Below are positions 26,136 through 36,900 of a stretch of 64,000 nucleotides of DNA, one piece after another. The stretch's first letter is position 1. The number at the start of each line of letters is the position of its first letter. The translations under genes were made by a program, and so were the position numbers. Below the pieces are notes generated by a model that ran no database searches, was not told the origin of the DNA, and saw nothing but the letters and a program-made list of their open reading frames with translations. The stretch is from Flavobacteriaceae bacterium (GTDB lineage Bacteria > Bacteroidota > Bacteroidia > Flavobacteriales > Flavobacteriaceae), in contig CANGIF010000008.1 of assembly GCA_947453885.1 (NCBI GenBank), positions 1 to 64,000 on the forward strand, written 5' to 3'.

Positions 26136-26792
26136 ATGTTAACAAAAGAACAAATAGCAAAACGTATTGCACAAGAAGTAAAAGACGGCTATTACGTAAA
26201 TTTAGGAATTGGCATCCCAACTCTAGTTGCAAATTACGTTCGTACCGATATTTCGGTCGAATTTCAGAGCGAGAACGGTATTTTAGGCATGGGACCCTTC
26301 CCTTTTGAGGGCGAAGAGGATGCTGATTTGATAAATGCAGGAAAACAAACCATCACTACTTTACTAGGGGCTAGTTTTTTTGATTCTGGATTTAGTTTTG
26401 GAATGATTCGTGGCCAACATGTAGATTTAACCATTTTGGGAGCAATGGAAGTGGCAGAAAACGGTGACATTGCCAACTGGAAAATCCCAGGTAAAATGGT
26501 CAAAGGAATGGGAGGCGCGATGGATTTAGTGGCTTCTGCTGACAACATTATTGTAGCCATGATGCACGTTAACAAAGCAGGCGAAAGTAAAATTCTAAAA
26601 AAATGCACCCTTCCTTTAACAGGTGTTGGATGCGTAAAAAAAGTTGTAACAGAACTGGCAGTTTTAGAAATTACCCCAAAAGGGTTTCAATTGTTAGAAA
26701 GAGCTCCTGGCGTTACGGTTGCACATATTGTTGCAGCAACTGAAGCGGCATTGCTTATTGAAGGCGAAATTCCTGAAATGAAAATAGACTAA
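26136..26792 (+). CDS. scoB: 3-oxoacid CoA-transferase subunit B
   Basis: A 218-residue beta subunit. It reads GYYVNLGIGIPTLVANYV near the N-terminus and SENGILGMGPFPFEGEED, where the Glu of the ENG motif is the catalytic residue that forms the CoA thioester. GAMEVAENGDIANWKIPGKM and GMGGAMDLVASAD complete the pattern. Full length. It works as a heteromer with subunit A. The pair would help use or make ketone bodies and branched-chain catabolites. Confidence 0.92.
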   Translation: MLTKEQIAKRIAQEVKDGYYVNLGIGIPTLVANYVRTDISVEFQSENGILGMGPFPFEGEEDADLINAGKQTITTLLGASFFDSGFSFGMIRGQHVDLTILGAMEVAENGDIANWKIPGKMVKGMGGAMDLVASADNIIVAMMHVNKAGESKILKKCTLPLTGVGCVKKVVTELAVLEITPKGFQLLERAPGVTVAHIVAATEAALLIEGEIPEMKID

Positions 26793-26849
26793 TTTTTAGT
26801 ATTATTTTTACCACATACCAAACCATTATTCTACTTTTTTATAGCCATT

Positions 26850-28019
26850 ATGAATTTACCTACTGTTATCCTAAAATCCGGAAAAGAAAAATCTGTATTA
26901 CGCCAACATCCTTGGGTGTTTAGTGGAGCAGTTTACGGAGTTAGTAGAGATATTTTAGATGGCGAGCTTGTTTTAGTTTCGGACAGTAAAGGCAACCCTT
27001 TAGCAACTGGCTATTTTAGTGACAAAGGGAGTATTGTAGTACGTATTTTAACCTTTGGAGATGAGGTTTTTGATGCGACTTTTTGGTCAAAACGATTAAA
27101 AGCTGCTTGGGAACTTAGAATGTCCTTAGTGGATTTGGAAACAACAAATGCTTTCCGATTGATTCATGGCGAAGGCGATGGTATTCCAGGTTTAATTATA
27201 GATTATTACAATAAAAACTGGGTATTACAAGCCCATTCAACAGGTATTTTTTTACAATTGGAAACCATTGCAGCAGCAATTCAAACTAATTTTGAAAACA
27301 ATTGTACAACCATTTATTCCAAAAGCAGTAACACCTTACCAACTTTAGGAAAGGATTTTTTTCTGTTTGGTACTAATACCGAAACGGTAGCTAAAGAAAA
27401 CACAATTTTGTTTGCTGTAAATTGGGTTGATGGACAAAAAACGGGTTTCTTTTTGGATCAAAGAGACAACAGAAAATTACTAGCAGAGTATGCAAAAGGA
27501 AGAAAAGTTTTAAATACTTTTTGTTACACAGGCGGTTTTTCCATATACGCCATGAGCGCCGGTGCTGCTTTGGTAACCTCAGTTGATATTTCAGAAAAGG
27601 CAGTTGATTTGGCAGCAAAAAACAGTGCACTTAATTTTCCGAATGCCATTCATAATGCTGTTGCGGCAGATGTTTTTCAGTTTTTAAAAGAACACAATCA
27701 AATGTACGATTTGATTGTTTTAGACCCTCCAGCTTTTGCCAAGAGTATTAAAAGCAAACATACCGCAACACAGGCCTACAAGCGGTTGAATATTGCAGGA
27801 ATGAAAGCGCTGTCTAACAAAGGGATTCTTTTCACCTTTTCGTGTTCGCAAGTAATTGACGAAACGTTGTTTTACAACACAGTTGCCGCTGCGGCTATAG
27901 AAAGCGGCAGAAAAGTTAGAGTACTCCACAAACTCACACAAGGTCCAGACCATCCGGTCAACATGTTTCACCCCGAAGGATCCTACTTAAAAGGATTGGT
28001 TTTGTATTTAGAGGAGTAA
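26850..28019 (+). CDS. RlmI-like class I rRNA methyltransferase
   Basis: A 389-residue protein with an N-terminal PUA RNA-binding domain (VLRQHPWVFSGAVYGVSRDI, residues 17-36), an EEHD-like middle domain (RLIHGEGDGIPGLIIDYYNK) and a C-terminal SAM-dependent methyltransferase. The SAM site is VLNTFCYTGGFSIYAMSAGA and the catalytic region is DLIVLDPPAFAKS. The second catalytic cysteine lies in FTFSCSQVIDE. This is the layout of RlmI, which makes m5C in 23S rRNA; the exact target base here is inferred. It lies 57 bases after scoB. Confidence 0.88.
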   Translation: MNLPTVILKSGKEKSVLRQHPWVFSGAVYGVSRDILDGELVLVSDSKGNPLATGYFSDKGSIVVRILTFGDEVFDATFWSKRLKAAWELRMSLVDLETTNAFRLIHGEGDGIPGLIIDYYNKNWVLQAHSTGIFLQLETIAAAIQTNFENNCTTIYSKSSNTLPTLGKDFFLFGTNTETVAKENTILFAVNWVDGQKTGFFLDQRDNRKLLAEYAKGRKVLNTFCYTGGFSIYAMSAGAALVTSVDISEKAVDLAAKNSALNFPNAIHNAVAADVFQFLKEHNQMYDLIVLDPPAFAKSIKSKHTATQAYKRLNIAGMKALSNKGILFTFSCSQVIDETLFYNTVAAAAIESGRKVRVLHKLTQGPDHPVNMFHPEGSYLKGLVLYLEE

Positions 28020-28247
28020 CATTCTTGTAGTTTTTTGATTTTATGATACTGTAATTTAAGGAGACGAGCAAGCCTCTTTTTTTGATGCTTCTTCTGATCT
28101 TTTTTTTCAAGTCATGTAAACTATAATATTTAATTTAACAATTCATCACGGCTAAAAAGTAGTACATTTGGGTTAAAAAAAATTAGTTTGTCAAAAAAAT
28201 GAGGCTTTTAGACAAACTGATGTTATGCCAAATGTTAAAAAGACAAA

Positions 28248-29999
28248 GTGAGTAGAAAGGATTTGACAGAAAAACACAGTTTTGTTAACGATACCATATT
28301 TCGACTGAAAATAATTCTGTTGATAGGGAATCGAATTTTTAAGAATCTGAAGAATCCGAATACTAGGTTCAAAGACAAAGGACAACTGATCAACGAACCA
28401 ATAGTTGCAATTTCGGAAAGTGAACTTTGGAATCCGTTTGACAACATAGACAATTGGATTTTAACCGCTGGAAAAATTGAAAACTTAAGAATTGCTACAA
28501 AAAGATTGAACGGACTTGAAATTGAAGCAAATGAAATTTTTAGCTTTTGGAAACACATTGGCAATCCCAATTTTGGGAAAGGATATGTGATTGGGAGAGA
28601 AATTAGAGAAGGTTGTATCGTTCCTACAATTGCAGGTGGGCTTTGTCAACTTTCAAATGCGCTTTATGATGCTGCACAAAAGGCAAATTTTCAAATAGTA
28701 GAAAGGCACAAACACACCAAAGTAGTCAAAGGCTCTCTTGCCGAACAAGACAGAGATGCCTCTGTAAAATGGAATTATATTGACTTACGTTTCAAATCTT
28801 CCTTTGACTTTAGAATTGAAATAGAATTGACTTCAGATAAGTTGGTAGTGTACTTTAGAAGCTCGCAGAAAAATAGTAAAGTGACTAACGAAGAATTTGA
28901 ATTGAGGCAATCAAACAAACTCAATGACTGCTACTCTTGCGGAAATTGTTCTTGTTTTAAGCACTCAAAAAGCACTTCTGTAAAACAAGAAATTGCTACA
29001 ACCGCTTTTATTCTCGATGAAAAATGGCCAGAGTATGACAATTATATAACTGCAACTGCAACCACTTCGGATAGTTTTATCTTGCCTATTAAGAAAAACA
29101 GATTTTTAAAAACAGACCGATATTCTTGGGCTTCTGCAAATTCTCAAAATACCAAAACGACATATTTACAAGGAATTTACAGAGCCATACAACTCAGATT
29201 TTTTTCCAAGAATCAAAACAATATTTTTGAACTTGGGTTGCAACTGGATAAAAAAATTGCAGTTGCAGCAGCCAAACGAATTCCAATTGATACAACACAT
29301 TTAGTTATTTCTCAAAACTTGCTTCCTTTCATATTTGAAACAGGCGCTTTGGGAGGAAGAACATTTGATGTTTTAATGACAAGATTACCTTTTGAAAAAC
29401 TTCATGAAAGACTCAATTTTGCATTTAATATTCATTCAGAAAGTACAACACTAAAAGACTTTAGAGTAACTAAAGAATTGATTGAAATAGAAAATAAAGC
29501 GTTGACAAAAGCAAGAAATATAGTTACACCACATTCAGAAATTGCTGTAATATTCAAGAACAAGGTAGTTAAATTAAATTGGATACAACCGCTTTTGACT
29601 AATAGACAAGCCAAAGGAAATAAAATACTTTTTCCCGCAGCTGCGGTAGGAAGAAAAGGAGCTTATGAAATCAAAAAACTTGCAAAAGAATTAAATCTTA
29701 ATTTAACTATTTCGGGAAGGACAATAGAAAACGACAATTTTTGGGAAGAGTTAAAAACGGAAGCGTTTAACGGAGATTTTGACCAAATAGGACTTGTAGT
29801 TTATCCAACATTTGTAGAACACCAACCAAGACAAATCTTGAAAGCAATAGCTAAAGGAGTTAAAGTTATTACAACAACCGCTTGTGGGCTTGACAGTTCC
29901 GACCTTGTTGAAATAATAGACAACTTTGAGCAACTTAAAAAAGCAGTTGAAAAATGGAAAAAAAGCAGCACTAATTATAACCACAAAAACTTCGTATAG
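28248..29999 (+). CDS. VanW-domain protein with an extra C-terminal domain
   Basis: A 583-residue protein. Residues 85-225 match the VanW family: NEIFSFWKHIGNPNFGKGYV, EGCIVPTIAGGLCQLSNALY and ERHKHTKVVKGSLAEQDRDA. The C-terminal half is not VanW; near residue 470 it has GNKILFPAAAVGRKGAYEIK and near 540 PRQILKAIAKGVKVITTTAC, reminiscent of the donor-binding half of a GT-B glycosyltransferase. Four close cysteines (CYSCGNCSC) lie near residue 227. VanW proteins have no proven activity. The start is GTG at 28248; stops upstream leave no ATG in frame, so the gene may have lost its original start. Confidence 0.7.
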   Translation: MSRKDLTEKHSFVNDTIFRLKIILLIGNRIFKNLKNPNTRFKDKGQLINEPIVAISESELWNPFDNIDNWILTAGKIENLRIATKRLNGLEIEANEIFSFWKHIGNPNFGKGYVIGREIREGCIVPTIAGGLCQLSNALYDAAQKANFQIVERHKHTKVVKGSLAEQDRDASVKWNYIDLRFKSSFDFRIEIELTSDKLVVYFRSSQKNSKVTNEEFELRQSNKLNDCYSCGNCSCFKHSKSTSVKQEIATTAFILDEKWPEYDNYITATATTSDSFILPIKKNRFLKTDRYSWASANSQNTKTTYLQGIYRAIQLRFFSKNQNNIFELGLQLDKKIAVAAAKRIPIDTTHLVISQNLLPFIFETGALGGRTFDVLMTRLPFEKLHERLNFAFNIHSESTTLKDFRVTKELIEIENKALTKARNIVTPHSEIAVIFKNKVVKLNWIQPLLTNRQAKGNKILFPAAAVGRKGAYEIKKLAKELNLNLTISGRTIENDNFWEELKTEAFNGDFDQIGLVVYPTFVEHQPRQILKAIAKGVKVITTTACGLDSSDLVEIIDNFEQLKKAVEKWKKSSTNYNHKNFV

Positions 30000-30071
30000 G
30001 CTGTAAACCAAGCAATGAATTAGTAGCTTCTAATTCAAATATAAAAAATAAAATCAATGAGGTAACTTGTG

Positions 30072-30105
30072 TTGAACGCAACGTACAAAAAAGTACGTAC
30101 ATTTG
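30072..30105 (+). promoter_or_regulatory. umuDC promoter with overlapping inverted repeat
   Basis: TACATTTG at 30098-30105 is a perfect -7 box, and TTG at 30072-30074 lies 23 bp upstream as a possible -33. Between them is a perfect inverted repeat, ACGTAC (30081-30086), six A, GTACGT (30093-30098), which reaches into the -7 box. It is well placed for a repressor of an SOS-type operon. Confidence 0.6.
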
Positions 30106-30207
30106 GGTTTGCTAAAGGTTGTTTTATGCAAAAGAACCCTTTTAGACGAACGGACACGTTAGAAGCAATTTAACCTCACAACCGTACTAACATTGAACAA
30201 ACTACAG

Positions 30208-30657
30208 ATGAAACCGTTAAAGTTACATACAGGCAACAGTATAGATATTTTTTCGGCAGACACCGAAATAGCCCTCGAATTGCCTTTTGTGGACGATGGA
30301 ATAAGTGCAGGTTTTCCTTCGCCGGCACTGGATTTTGTAGATGTATCTATTGACCTTAACCGACACCTAATTAAAAATCCGTCGGCAACATTTTATGGAC
30401 GTGTAAAAGGAGATTCTCTTAAAAATGCAGGAATTAGTAATGGCGACTTGCTGATAATTGACCGAAGTTTAGAACCAACAAATGGCAAAATTGCCGTTTG
30501 CTATATTGACGGTGCATTTACAGCCAAACGTATTCAAATAGCAAAAAAAGAAATTTGGTTGATTCCCGAAAATGAAGAATACCAACCAATACGCGTTACC
30601 GAAGAAAATGATTTTTTAGTTTGGGGCATAGTTACTCACGTTATTAAAAATGTTTAA
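30208..30657 (+). CDS. umuD: UmuD-like S24 peptidase, polymerase V subunit
   Basis: A 149-residue protein from the ATG at 30208 (a TTG at 30193 is less likely). It has the self-cleavage region SAGFPSPALDF near residue 35, the serine of the Ser-Lys dyad in GRVKGDSLKNAGI and the lysine in GAFTAKRIQIA. These features define the UmuD branch of the LexA/S24 peptidases. After RecA-stimulated self-cleavage, UmuD' joins UmuC as DNA polymerase V. It abuts umuC with no gap. Confidence 0.9.
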   Translation: MKPLKLHTGNSIDIFSADTEIALELPFVDDGISAGFPSPALDFVDVSIDLNRHLIKNPSATFYGRVKGDSLKNAGISNGDLLIIDRSLEPTNGKIAVCYIDGAFTAKRIQIAKKEIWLIPENEEYQPIRVTEENDFLVWGIVTHVIKNV

Positions 30658-31917
30658 ATGTTTGCTTTAATTGATTGCAATAACTTTTACGCTTCGTGCG
30701 AACGCGTTTTCCGTCCAGATTTGAACGGGAAACCGATTGTTGTGCTTTCCAATAATGACGGTTGCGTTATAGCACGAAGTAACGAAGCAAAAGCAGTTGG
30801 TATTCCAATGGGAGCACCTGCATTTGAATACGAAAAATTATTTCAACAGCACGGGGTACGCGTTTTTTCGGCAAACTTTGCATTGTATGGCGATATGAGT
30901 AATCGTGTCATGACCATTCTTTCTAATTATTCGCCGGATATGGAAATTTATAGTATTGACGAAGCATTTTTGAAACTCAAAGGCTTTGATTTTTTCAATT
31001 TGCAAGCTTATGGTGAAGAAATGCGTATGAAAGTAACCAAATGGACAGGAATACCAATCAGCGTTGGTATTGCTCCAACAAAAGCTTTAGCAAAAGTGGC
31101 CAACCGAATTGCAAAAAAATACCCCAAACAAACAAAAGGCACCTACATAATTGACAGTGAAGAAAAGCGCATTAAAGCACTGAAATGGCTAAAAGTAGAA
31201 GACGTTTGGGGCATTGGCAGACAACACAGCAAACGTCTTAACGCAATGGGTGTTAAAAATGCTTTTGACTTTACACAACTTGAAGACGAATGGGTAAGAA
31301 AGCAAATGGCAATTGTCGGTTTGCGTTTAAAGTACGATTTACAAGGTATTCCAACACTTGATTTGGAAGCAACACAAATCAAAAAGAATATTGCCACAAC
31401 AAGAAGTTTTGAAAAAAATTATACCGAATACAACCAACTAGCCGAACGCATCTGTACGTTTGCAGCGTCGTGTGCCGAAAAATTGCGTAAGCAAAATTCG
31501 TGTTGCAATTCGTTAATGGTTTTTATTCACACCAACGGACATCGAAAAGAGCTGCCTCAATACAGCCGAAATATAGTTTTAAAACTACCCTTTCCAACAA
31601 ATTCGAGCATTGAATTGGCAAAATTTGCAACACAAGCATTGCGACATATTTTTAAAACAGGGTATGCGTACAAAAAAGCAGGTGTTATAGTTCAAGACTT
31701 TACGCAGACCGACACGTTACAACAAACCTTATTTGAAAACAGAGACGAACGACATATTCCGTTAATGCAAGCCATTGATAAACTCAACACACTTTTTGGA
31801 CAACAAAAAATCCGCCTTGCTTCGCAAGACATAAAACGAGTTTGGAAAATGAAGCAAGAAAAATTATCGCCTCGTTATACAACCAACCTAAACGACATTA
31901 TAACAATACATCTTTAG
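30658..31917 (+). CDS. umuC: UmuC, Y-family DNA polymerase V catalytic subunit
   Basis: A 419-residue Y-family polymerase. The palm begins [20 protein letters not shown] (first catalytic Asp), followed by [19 protein letters not shown] and [10 protein letters not shown] (second acidic pair). [20 protein letters not shown] and the helix-hairpin-helix region [15 protein letters not shown] complete the pattern. It carries out error-prone bypass of DNA lesions. It starts directly after the umuD stop, and one base separates it from the SRAP gene. Confidence 0.95.
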   Translation: MFALIDCNNFYASCERVFRPDLNGKPIVVLSNNDGCVIARSNEAKAVGIPMGAPAFEYEKLFQQHGVRVFSANFALYGDMSNRVMTILSNYSPDMEIYSIDEAFLKLKGFDFFNLQAYGEEMRMKVTKWTGIPISVGIAPTKALAKVANRIAKKYPKQTKGTYIIDSEEKRIKALKWLKVEDVWGIGRQHSKRLNAMGVKNAFDFTQLEDEWVRKQMAIVGLRLKYDLQGIPTLDLEATQIKKNIATTRSFEKNYTEYNQLAERICTFAASCAEKLRKQNSCCNSLMVFIHTNGHRKELPQYSRNIVLKLPFPTNSSIELAKFATQALRHIFKTGYAYKKAGVIVQDFTQTDTLQQTLFENRDERHIPLMQAIDKLNTLFGQQKIRLASQDIKRVWKMKQEKLSPRYTTNLNDIITIHL

Positions 31918-31918
31918 T

Positions 31919-32521
31919 ATGTGCTTTCATTCCAAACAATCCAAATCAGCACAAGAATTAAAAAACCGTTTCAAAGCAACAATTGAAAACGAAACATTGT
32001 ATCAACCTGGAATTTACAACGGGTTCCAGTTTCCAAAGACACCTGTAATTACCAACAAAAAAAGCGACACTATTCAGTTTTTTAACTGGGGGCTCATTCC
32101 ATTTTGGGCAAAAGACGACAGCCTAAGAAAAAATACCTTGAACGCAAGAATAGAAACCATTTACGAAAAGCCATCATTCAAAGACGCAATAAACAACCGC
32201 TGCTTGGTACTGGCAGATGGGTTTTATGAGTGGCAATGGCTGGACGAAAAAGGTAAGCAAAAACAAAAATACGAACTAACGTTACCCCACAACGAACTAT
32301 TTGCTTTTGCAGGACTTTACAGCGAGTGGACTAACAAAACAACAGGTGAAATACAAAACACCTACACCCTTTTGACAACAGCAGCAAATGAGCAAATGAG
32401 CAAAATACACAATACAAAAAAGCGAATGCCAATACTTGTTGCAGCAGACAGTGAACTAGCGTGGCTGAATGGACAAGAACTACAAATGCAAAACCACAAA
32501 CTCATAGCAACAAAAAGCTAA
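31919..32521 (+). CDS. SRAP (HMCES/YedK) abasic-site protein
   Basis: A 200-residue SOS-response-associated peptidase family protein. The N-terminal MCF places the catalytic Cys at position 2 after Met removal. Other active-site parts are NARIETIYEKPSFKDAINNR, LVLADGFYEWQW (conserved Glu) and IHNTKKRMPIL (conserved His). Such proteins form a thiazolidine crosslink with abasic sites in single-stranded DNA and shield them. The gene is one base from umuC, so lesion bypass and abasic-site protection are expressed together. Confidence 0.92.
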   Translation: MCFHSKQSKSAQELKNRFKATIENETLYQPGIYNGFQFPKTPVITNKKSDTIQFFNWGLIPFWAKDDSLRKNTLNARIETIYEKPSFKDAINNRCLVLADGFYEWQWLDEKGKQKQKYELTLPHNELFAFAGLYSEWTNKTTGEIQNTYTLLTTAANEQMSKIHNTKKRMPILVAADSELAWLNGQELQMQNHKLIATKS

Positions 32522-32880
32522 AAACAGGTTCGAAACAAGCAATTGACGCACAACTCCATCCAAAAAGTGCTTTTGAAGTCAAAACAAGCCTCAACCAGTT
32601 CCAGAACAGTTGTTTTGAGATGGTGTGTAACGTTACTTTATCGCTCAATTTTTCTTTTTAGATAGTACAACATTTTTTTACGCTTTCCCGTTGCAAGAAC
32701 TTTAATACTACTAAATTGTAGTTGGTTTATCTGTTGGTTTGGAATATTTTTATATTTGGGGAATGAATGTTGCCGTTTATCAGACAAAGCGACCCGGATT
32801 TGGGGAAGTAAGTTTGGTTTTGTCAGATTTATACAAGTTGTGGGCAAGCGCTATTTAAAAAACAACACTAAAAAAATAAA
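32522..32880. other. gene-free stretch with a possible promoter
   Basis: No frame in this 359-bp stretch looks coding. A TATATTTG box at 32751-32758 fits the -7 consensus on the plus strand and could serve the interrupted gene that starts at 32881. No clear -33 element or terminator is seen after the SRAP gene. Confidence 0.35.
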
Positions 32881-33223
32881 ATGAAGAAATGGATTTTTCG
32901 CTTGTCAATTTTGTTTAATATAATTTTCATTTTAGGTTGGTTATTGAACTATATGAATTCTCCAACCTATAAATTAGGTAGATTAAAGGAAGATGTAAAT
33001 GTCGGATTTTTTTACGGGCGAAAAAAAAATGTTTAAATTGTCTAAAGGAATAACTGTTCGAAATATTTCGCAGAATGGAATAGCAGCTATTGGTCAATTT
33101 GAAAACAATAAATTTGAAATTGTGTTAACTTCCGAGGAGGAATTGGTTGATTATAATATTAAAAAAGATAGTTTATTTACATTTGGTAATTTTTACTCTG
33201 TAGAAAAAGTAAAACAAAAATAA
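32881..33223 (+). pseudogene. small membrane-anchored protein gene interrupted in an A9 tract
   Basis: The frame from ATG 32881 encodes MKKWIFRLSILFNIIFILGW (one membrane anchor), then YKLGRLKEDVNVGFFYG, and stops at 33034-33036. Just before the stop is a run of nine A (33021-33029). With eight A the frame would continue through MFKLSKGITVRNISQNGIAA to the stop at 33221-33223, giving a protein of about 113 residues. The second part is otherwise seen as a separate frame from 32999. This is either a recent frameshift, a sequencing error in a homopolymer, or a phase-variable switch. The family is unknown. Confidence 0.6.
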
Positions 33224-33268
33224 AACAAAATGTTGCTTAGTCGGTTATGAGCAACTTTAAAAGACAAT

Positions 33269-33871
33269 ATGAGAAAAATAATATTCCTTTTTTTAATTCC
33301 ATGTTTTCAATACATTTATTCTCAAAATATAAATAGTAATCTAGATAAAATAACAACAATAGAAGAAGCTGAAAAATTTGTAAATGACAATCCTGAATTA
33401 ATTCCAGAAATATTTAATATTTCACCAGAAATCGACACATTAGTACCTGTAGCATTCAAAACGCTTAAAGTTGGAAATGTTTTTAATGAAAGCGGAAATA
33501 CTTTTAAAGTACTTTCTGTGAATAAAGCGATAGCATATCGCGTTAGTTATGTTTATCTTGATGGTAGCAAGCTTTCTATAATCAAAATAAACAAACTTCG
33601 TACTGAAATAATTAAGCAATACAAAAAGGGAATTAAAATTTCTGAATTGGCTAAAAAATACACAATGGATACAAATGTAACTGGAGATTTAAATTGGTTT
33701 TTAGAAGGAATGATGTATGTTGAATTTGAGAACACAATCAAAACTCATAAGCTAGGAGAAATCTATACAGTTGATATTCTTAGTAAAAAATGGTATTATG
33801 TAGTTTTGAAAACGCACAATGAAAAAGAAGTAACAAAAATTAAAATGCTAAAAGTCAAAAACAACTCATAA
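33269..33871 (+). CDS. secreted parvulin-like peptidyl-prolyl isomerase
   Basis: A 200-residue protein with signal peptide (FLFLIPCFQYIYSQ). The C-terminal half resembles a parvulin (PpiC/SurA-type) domain: ISELAKKYTMDTNVTGDLNW, FLEGMMYVEFENTIKTHKLG and KKWYYVVLKTHNEKEV. In the family these parts read S-x-D...GDLGWF...G-x-M...F...GE-I...W-H-V. It would assist folding in the periplasm. The N-terminal half is unassigned. It lies 45 bases after the interrupted gene on the same strand. Confidence 0.65.
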   Translation: MRKIIFLFLIPCFQYIYSQNINSNLDKITTIEEAEKFVNDNPELIPEIFNISPEIDTLVPVAFKTLKVGNVFNESGNTFKVLSVNKAIAYRVSYVYLDGSKLSIIKINKLRTEIIKQYKKGIKISELAKKYTMDTNVTGDLNWFLEGMMYVEFENTIKTHKLGEIYTVDILSKKWYYVVLKTHNEKEVTKIKMLKVKNNS

Positions 33872-33978
33872 CAGTAACGATTACTGCTACAAACCAAATA
33901 ACAGAACCTATTACAAGTTGGCAACACAATGCACAAAAGAATCAAAAAATAAGTACAAGCGGAACTAAAGGTTACTGT

Positions 33979-36900
33979 TTAAACATCCATTAGTTCTATT
34001 AATTCCAACGCTTTTCGTATGGATTTTACGTGGTCGAAAGTGAGTAGTAACCGGAGTCCGTTTGGGGTTTGTTTTTCTTTCATTTTACAAAGAGTGTTGT
34101 GTTTTTGAACAAAAACAAGCACTTTGTTGAATTGAGTAGAGGAGTAGTAACTGCTTTGTTGATCAGAAACGAAGTAACCAATCATTTTGCCTTGTTTCAA
34201 CACTAATTTTTCAATTCCAACTTTAGAGGCAATCCATTTTATTTTAATGCTTTTCAGCAACGAAACGGCCTGTTTTGGCAATGGTCCAAAACGGTCAATG
34301 AGTTTGTTTTCGTAGGCTTGTAGGGTAATTTCGTCTTTAATTATGCTAAGTTCGTTGTACAAATTCAAGCGTTCGGAAATGTTGTTGATGTAAGCATCTG
34401 GAAACAACAATTCAAAATCGGTATCAATTTGAAGGTCTTTCACGTATTCTTTTTCGGGTTTGCTTTGGTCGGCATACAGCTCTTTAAACTCATTTTCTTT
34501 TAATTCGTCTATGGCTTCGTTCATTATTTTTTGATAGGTGTCAAAACCAATTTCGTTAATGAAACCGCTTTGTTCGCCTCCCAGCAAATCGCCCGCTCCC
34601 CGAATTTCCAAATCCTTCATGGCAATGTTGAAGCCACTTCCCAGTTCTGAAAACTGTTCTAAAGCTTGGATTCTTTTACGAGCATCGTCGGTCATGGCGG
34701 AATAGGGAGGGCAAATAAAGTAGCAAAAAGCTTTTTTGTTGCTTCTTCCTACACGACCCCGCATTTGATGCAAATCAGACAATCCAAAATTATTAGCGTT
34801 GTTAATGAAAATTGTATTGGCGTTGGGAACATCCAAACCACTTTCAATAATAGTTGTTGCAACTAAAACATCAAATTCACCGTTCATAAAGGCAAGCATT
34901 AATTCTTCTAGTTTACTCCCTTCCATTTGTCCGTGACCAATTCCCACTCGTGCATCGGGCACTAATCGCTGAATCATTCCTGCCACTTCTTTAATATTTT
35001 CAATTCGGTTGTTGATAAAAAAAACTTGTCCGTTACGCTGAATTTCATACGAAATAGCATCCCGAATGGTTTCCTCAGAAAAGCCAACCACATTGGTTTC
35101 TATTGGATATCTGTTGGGCGGCGGTGTTGTAATCACCGATAAATCGCGCGCTGCCATTAAGGAAAACTGTAGGGTTCTTGGAATTGGTGTGGCGGTTAAT
35201 GTCAACGTATCCACATTAGCGGCAATGGTTTTGAGTTTGTCTTTTACGTTGACGCCAAATTTTTGCTCTTCGTCAACAATTAATAAACCAAGGTTTTTAA
35301 ATACCACATTTTTATTGACCAATTGGTGAGTTCCAATTACAATATCCAATTTGCCTTCTGCAAGTTCTTTTAAAGTTTCTGCTTTTTGTTTGGCAGTTCT
35401 AAACCGGTTTAAATACCCAATGGCAACAGGCATTTCTTTTAATCTTTCCGAAAAAGTTCGGAAATGTTGGTATGCCAAAATGGTGGTTGGTACTAAAACA
35501 GCCACTTGTTTTCCGTTATCGACAGCTTTAAAAGCAGCACGAATAGCAACTTCTGTTTTTCCAAATCCAACGTCGCCACAAACCAATCGGTCCATTGGTC
35601 TATCGCTTTCCATGTCGGCTTTTACTTCTTGAGTTGATTTGGTTTGGTCGGGCGTATCTTCGTAAATAAAAGAACTTTCGAGTTCTGCCTGCAAATAACT
35701 ATCAGGTGCGTATTGAAAACCTTTTTCTAATCGGCGTTTGGCATACAATTGAATTAAATTAAACGCTATGTGTTTGACTCTGGCTTTTGTTTTTTGTTTT
35801 AAAACTTTCCAAGCATTAGAACCTAACTTATAAATTTTGGGCGGTGCACCGTCTTTTCCGTTATATTTTGAAATTTTGTAAAGCGAATGAATACTAACGT
35901 AGACAATATCATTATCGGCATAAACCAGTTTTATCGCTTCTTGTGTTTTGCCTTCAACCTGAATTTTTTGTAAACCACCAAACTTGCCAATTCCATGATC
36001 AATGTGAGTAACATAATCGCCTACGGATAAAGTAGTCAACTCCTTTAAAGTTATGGTTTGTTTTTTAGAATACCCGTTTTTAATGTTGAATTTATGGTAT
36101 CGTTCAAAAATTTGATGATCAGTGTAGCATGCAATTTGGCTCTCTTCGTCAATAAAACCTTGGTAAATAGGTAGCGTTACAGTGCTGTATTGTTTCCGGA
36201 TACTTTCGTGATTGGCTTCGTCTAAGGTTTCAAAAATGTCATGAAAACGTTTGGCTTGCGCCTCGTTTGAACAAAAAAGATAGTTTTTAAAACCATTAAA
36301 ATGGTTTTCGTTTAAATTATTAAGTAACAAATCAAATTGTTTGTTGAACGAGGGTTGTGGCTGGATGTAAAAATCAAACGTTTTTTGAATTTTATAAATC
36401 GGTTTCGAGTGCAATTCAACTATTGAAAAAGACAAGCTTTTTTGGATAAATTCGGATTGATTTACAAATAAAAGTTTAGGTTCAACATGTTTTACTGTTG
36501 CATTTAACTGATTGAAAATTTCTTCCGCTTTATAAAAAAGTTTGTCTAATTTTGAAAACAACACTTCGGAATTTTGAATAAATAGCACCGTTTTTTTATC
36601 GATATATTCTAAAAAACTTTCCCTGTCTTCTTGAAAAAATTTATTTTCAACATTTGGGATTATGGTAATATTCTTTTGTTTTTCAATAGAAAGTTGCGTT
36701 TCAACGTCAAAACTTCTAATGCTATCTATTTCGTTACCAAAAAATTCAATTCGATAGGGATTGTCGTTAGAAAACGAAAAAACATCAATAATTCCGCCAC
36801 GAACTGAAAATTCACCCGGTTCTGTTATAAAATCAACTCTTTTAAATTCGTATTCAAACAGAACTTCATTAATAAATTCAATTGAAATTTTATCGCCAAT

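Noticed and set aside
28199..28255. 18-codon frame (MRLLDKLMLCQMLKRQ) just before the VanW gene
   Set aside because: It could be the lost N-terminus of the VanW protein after a frameshift, but nothing shows this; it is out of frame and not called.
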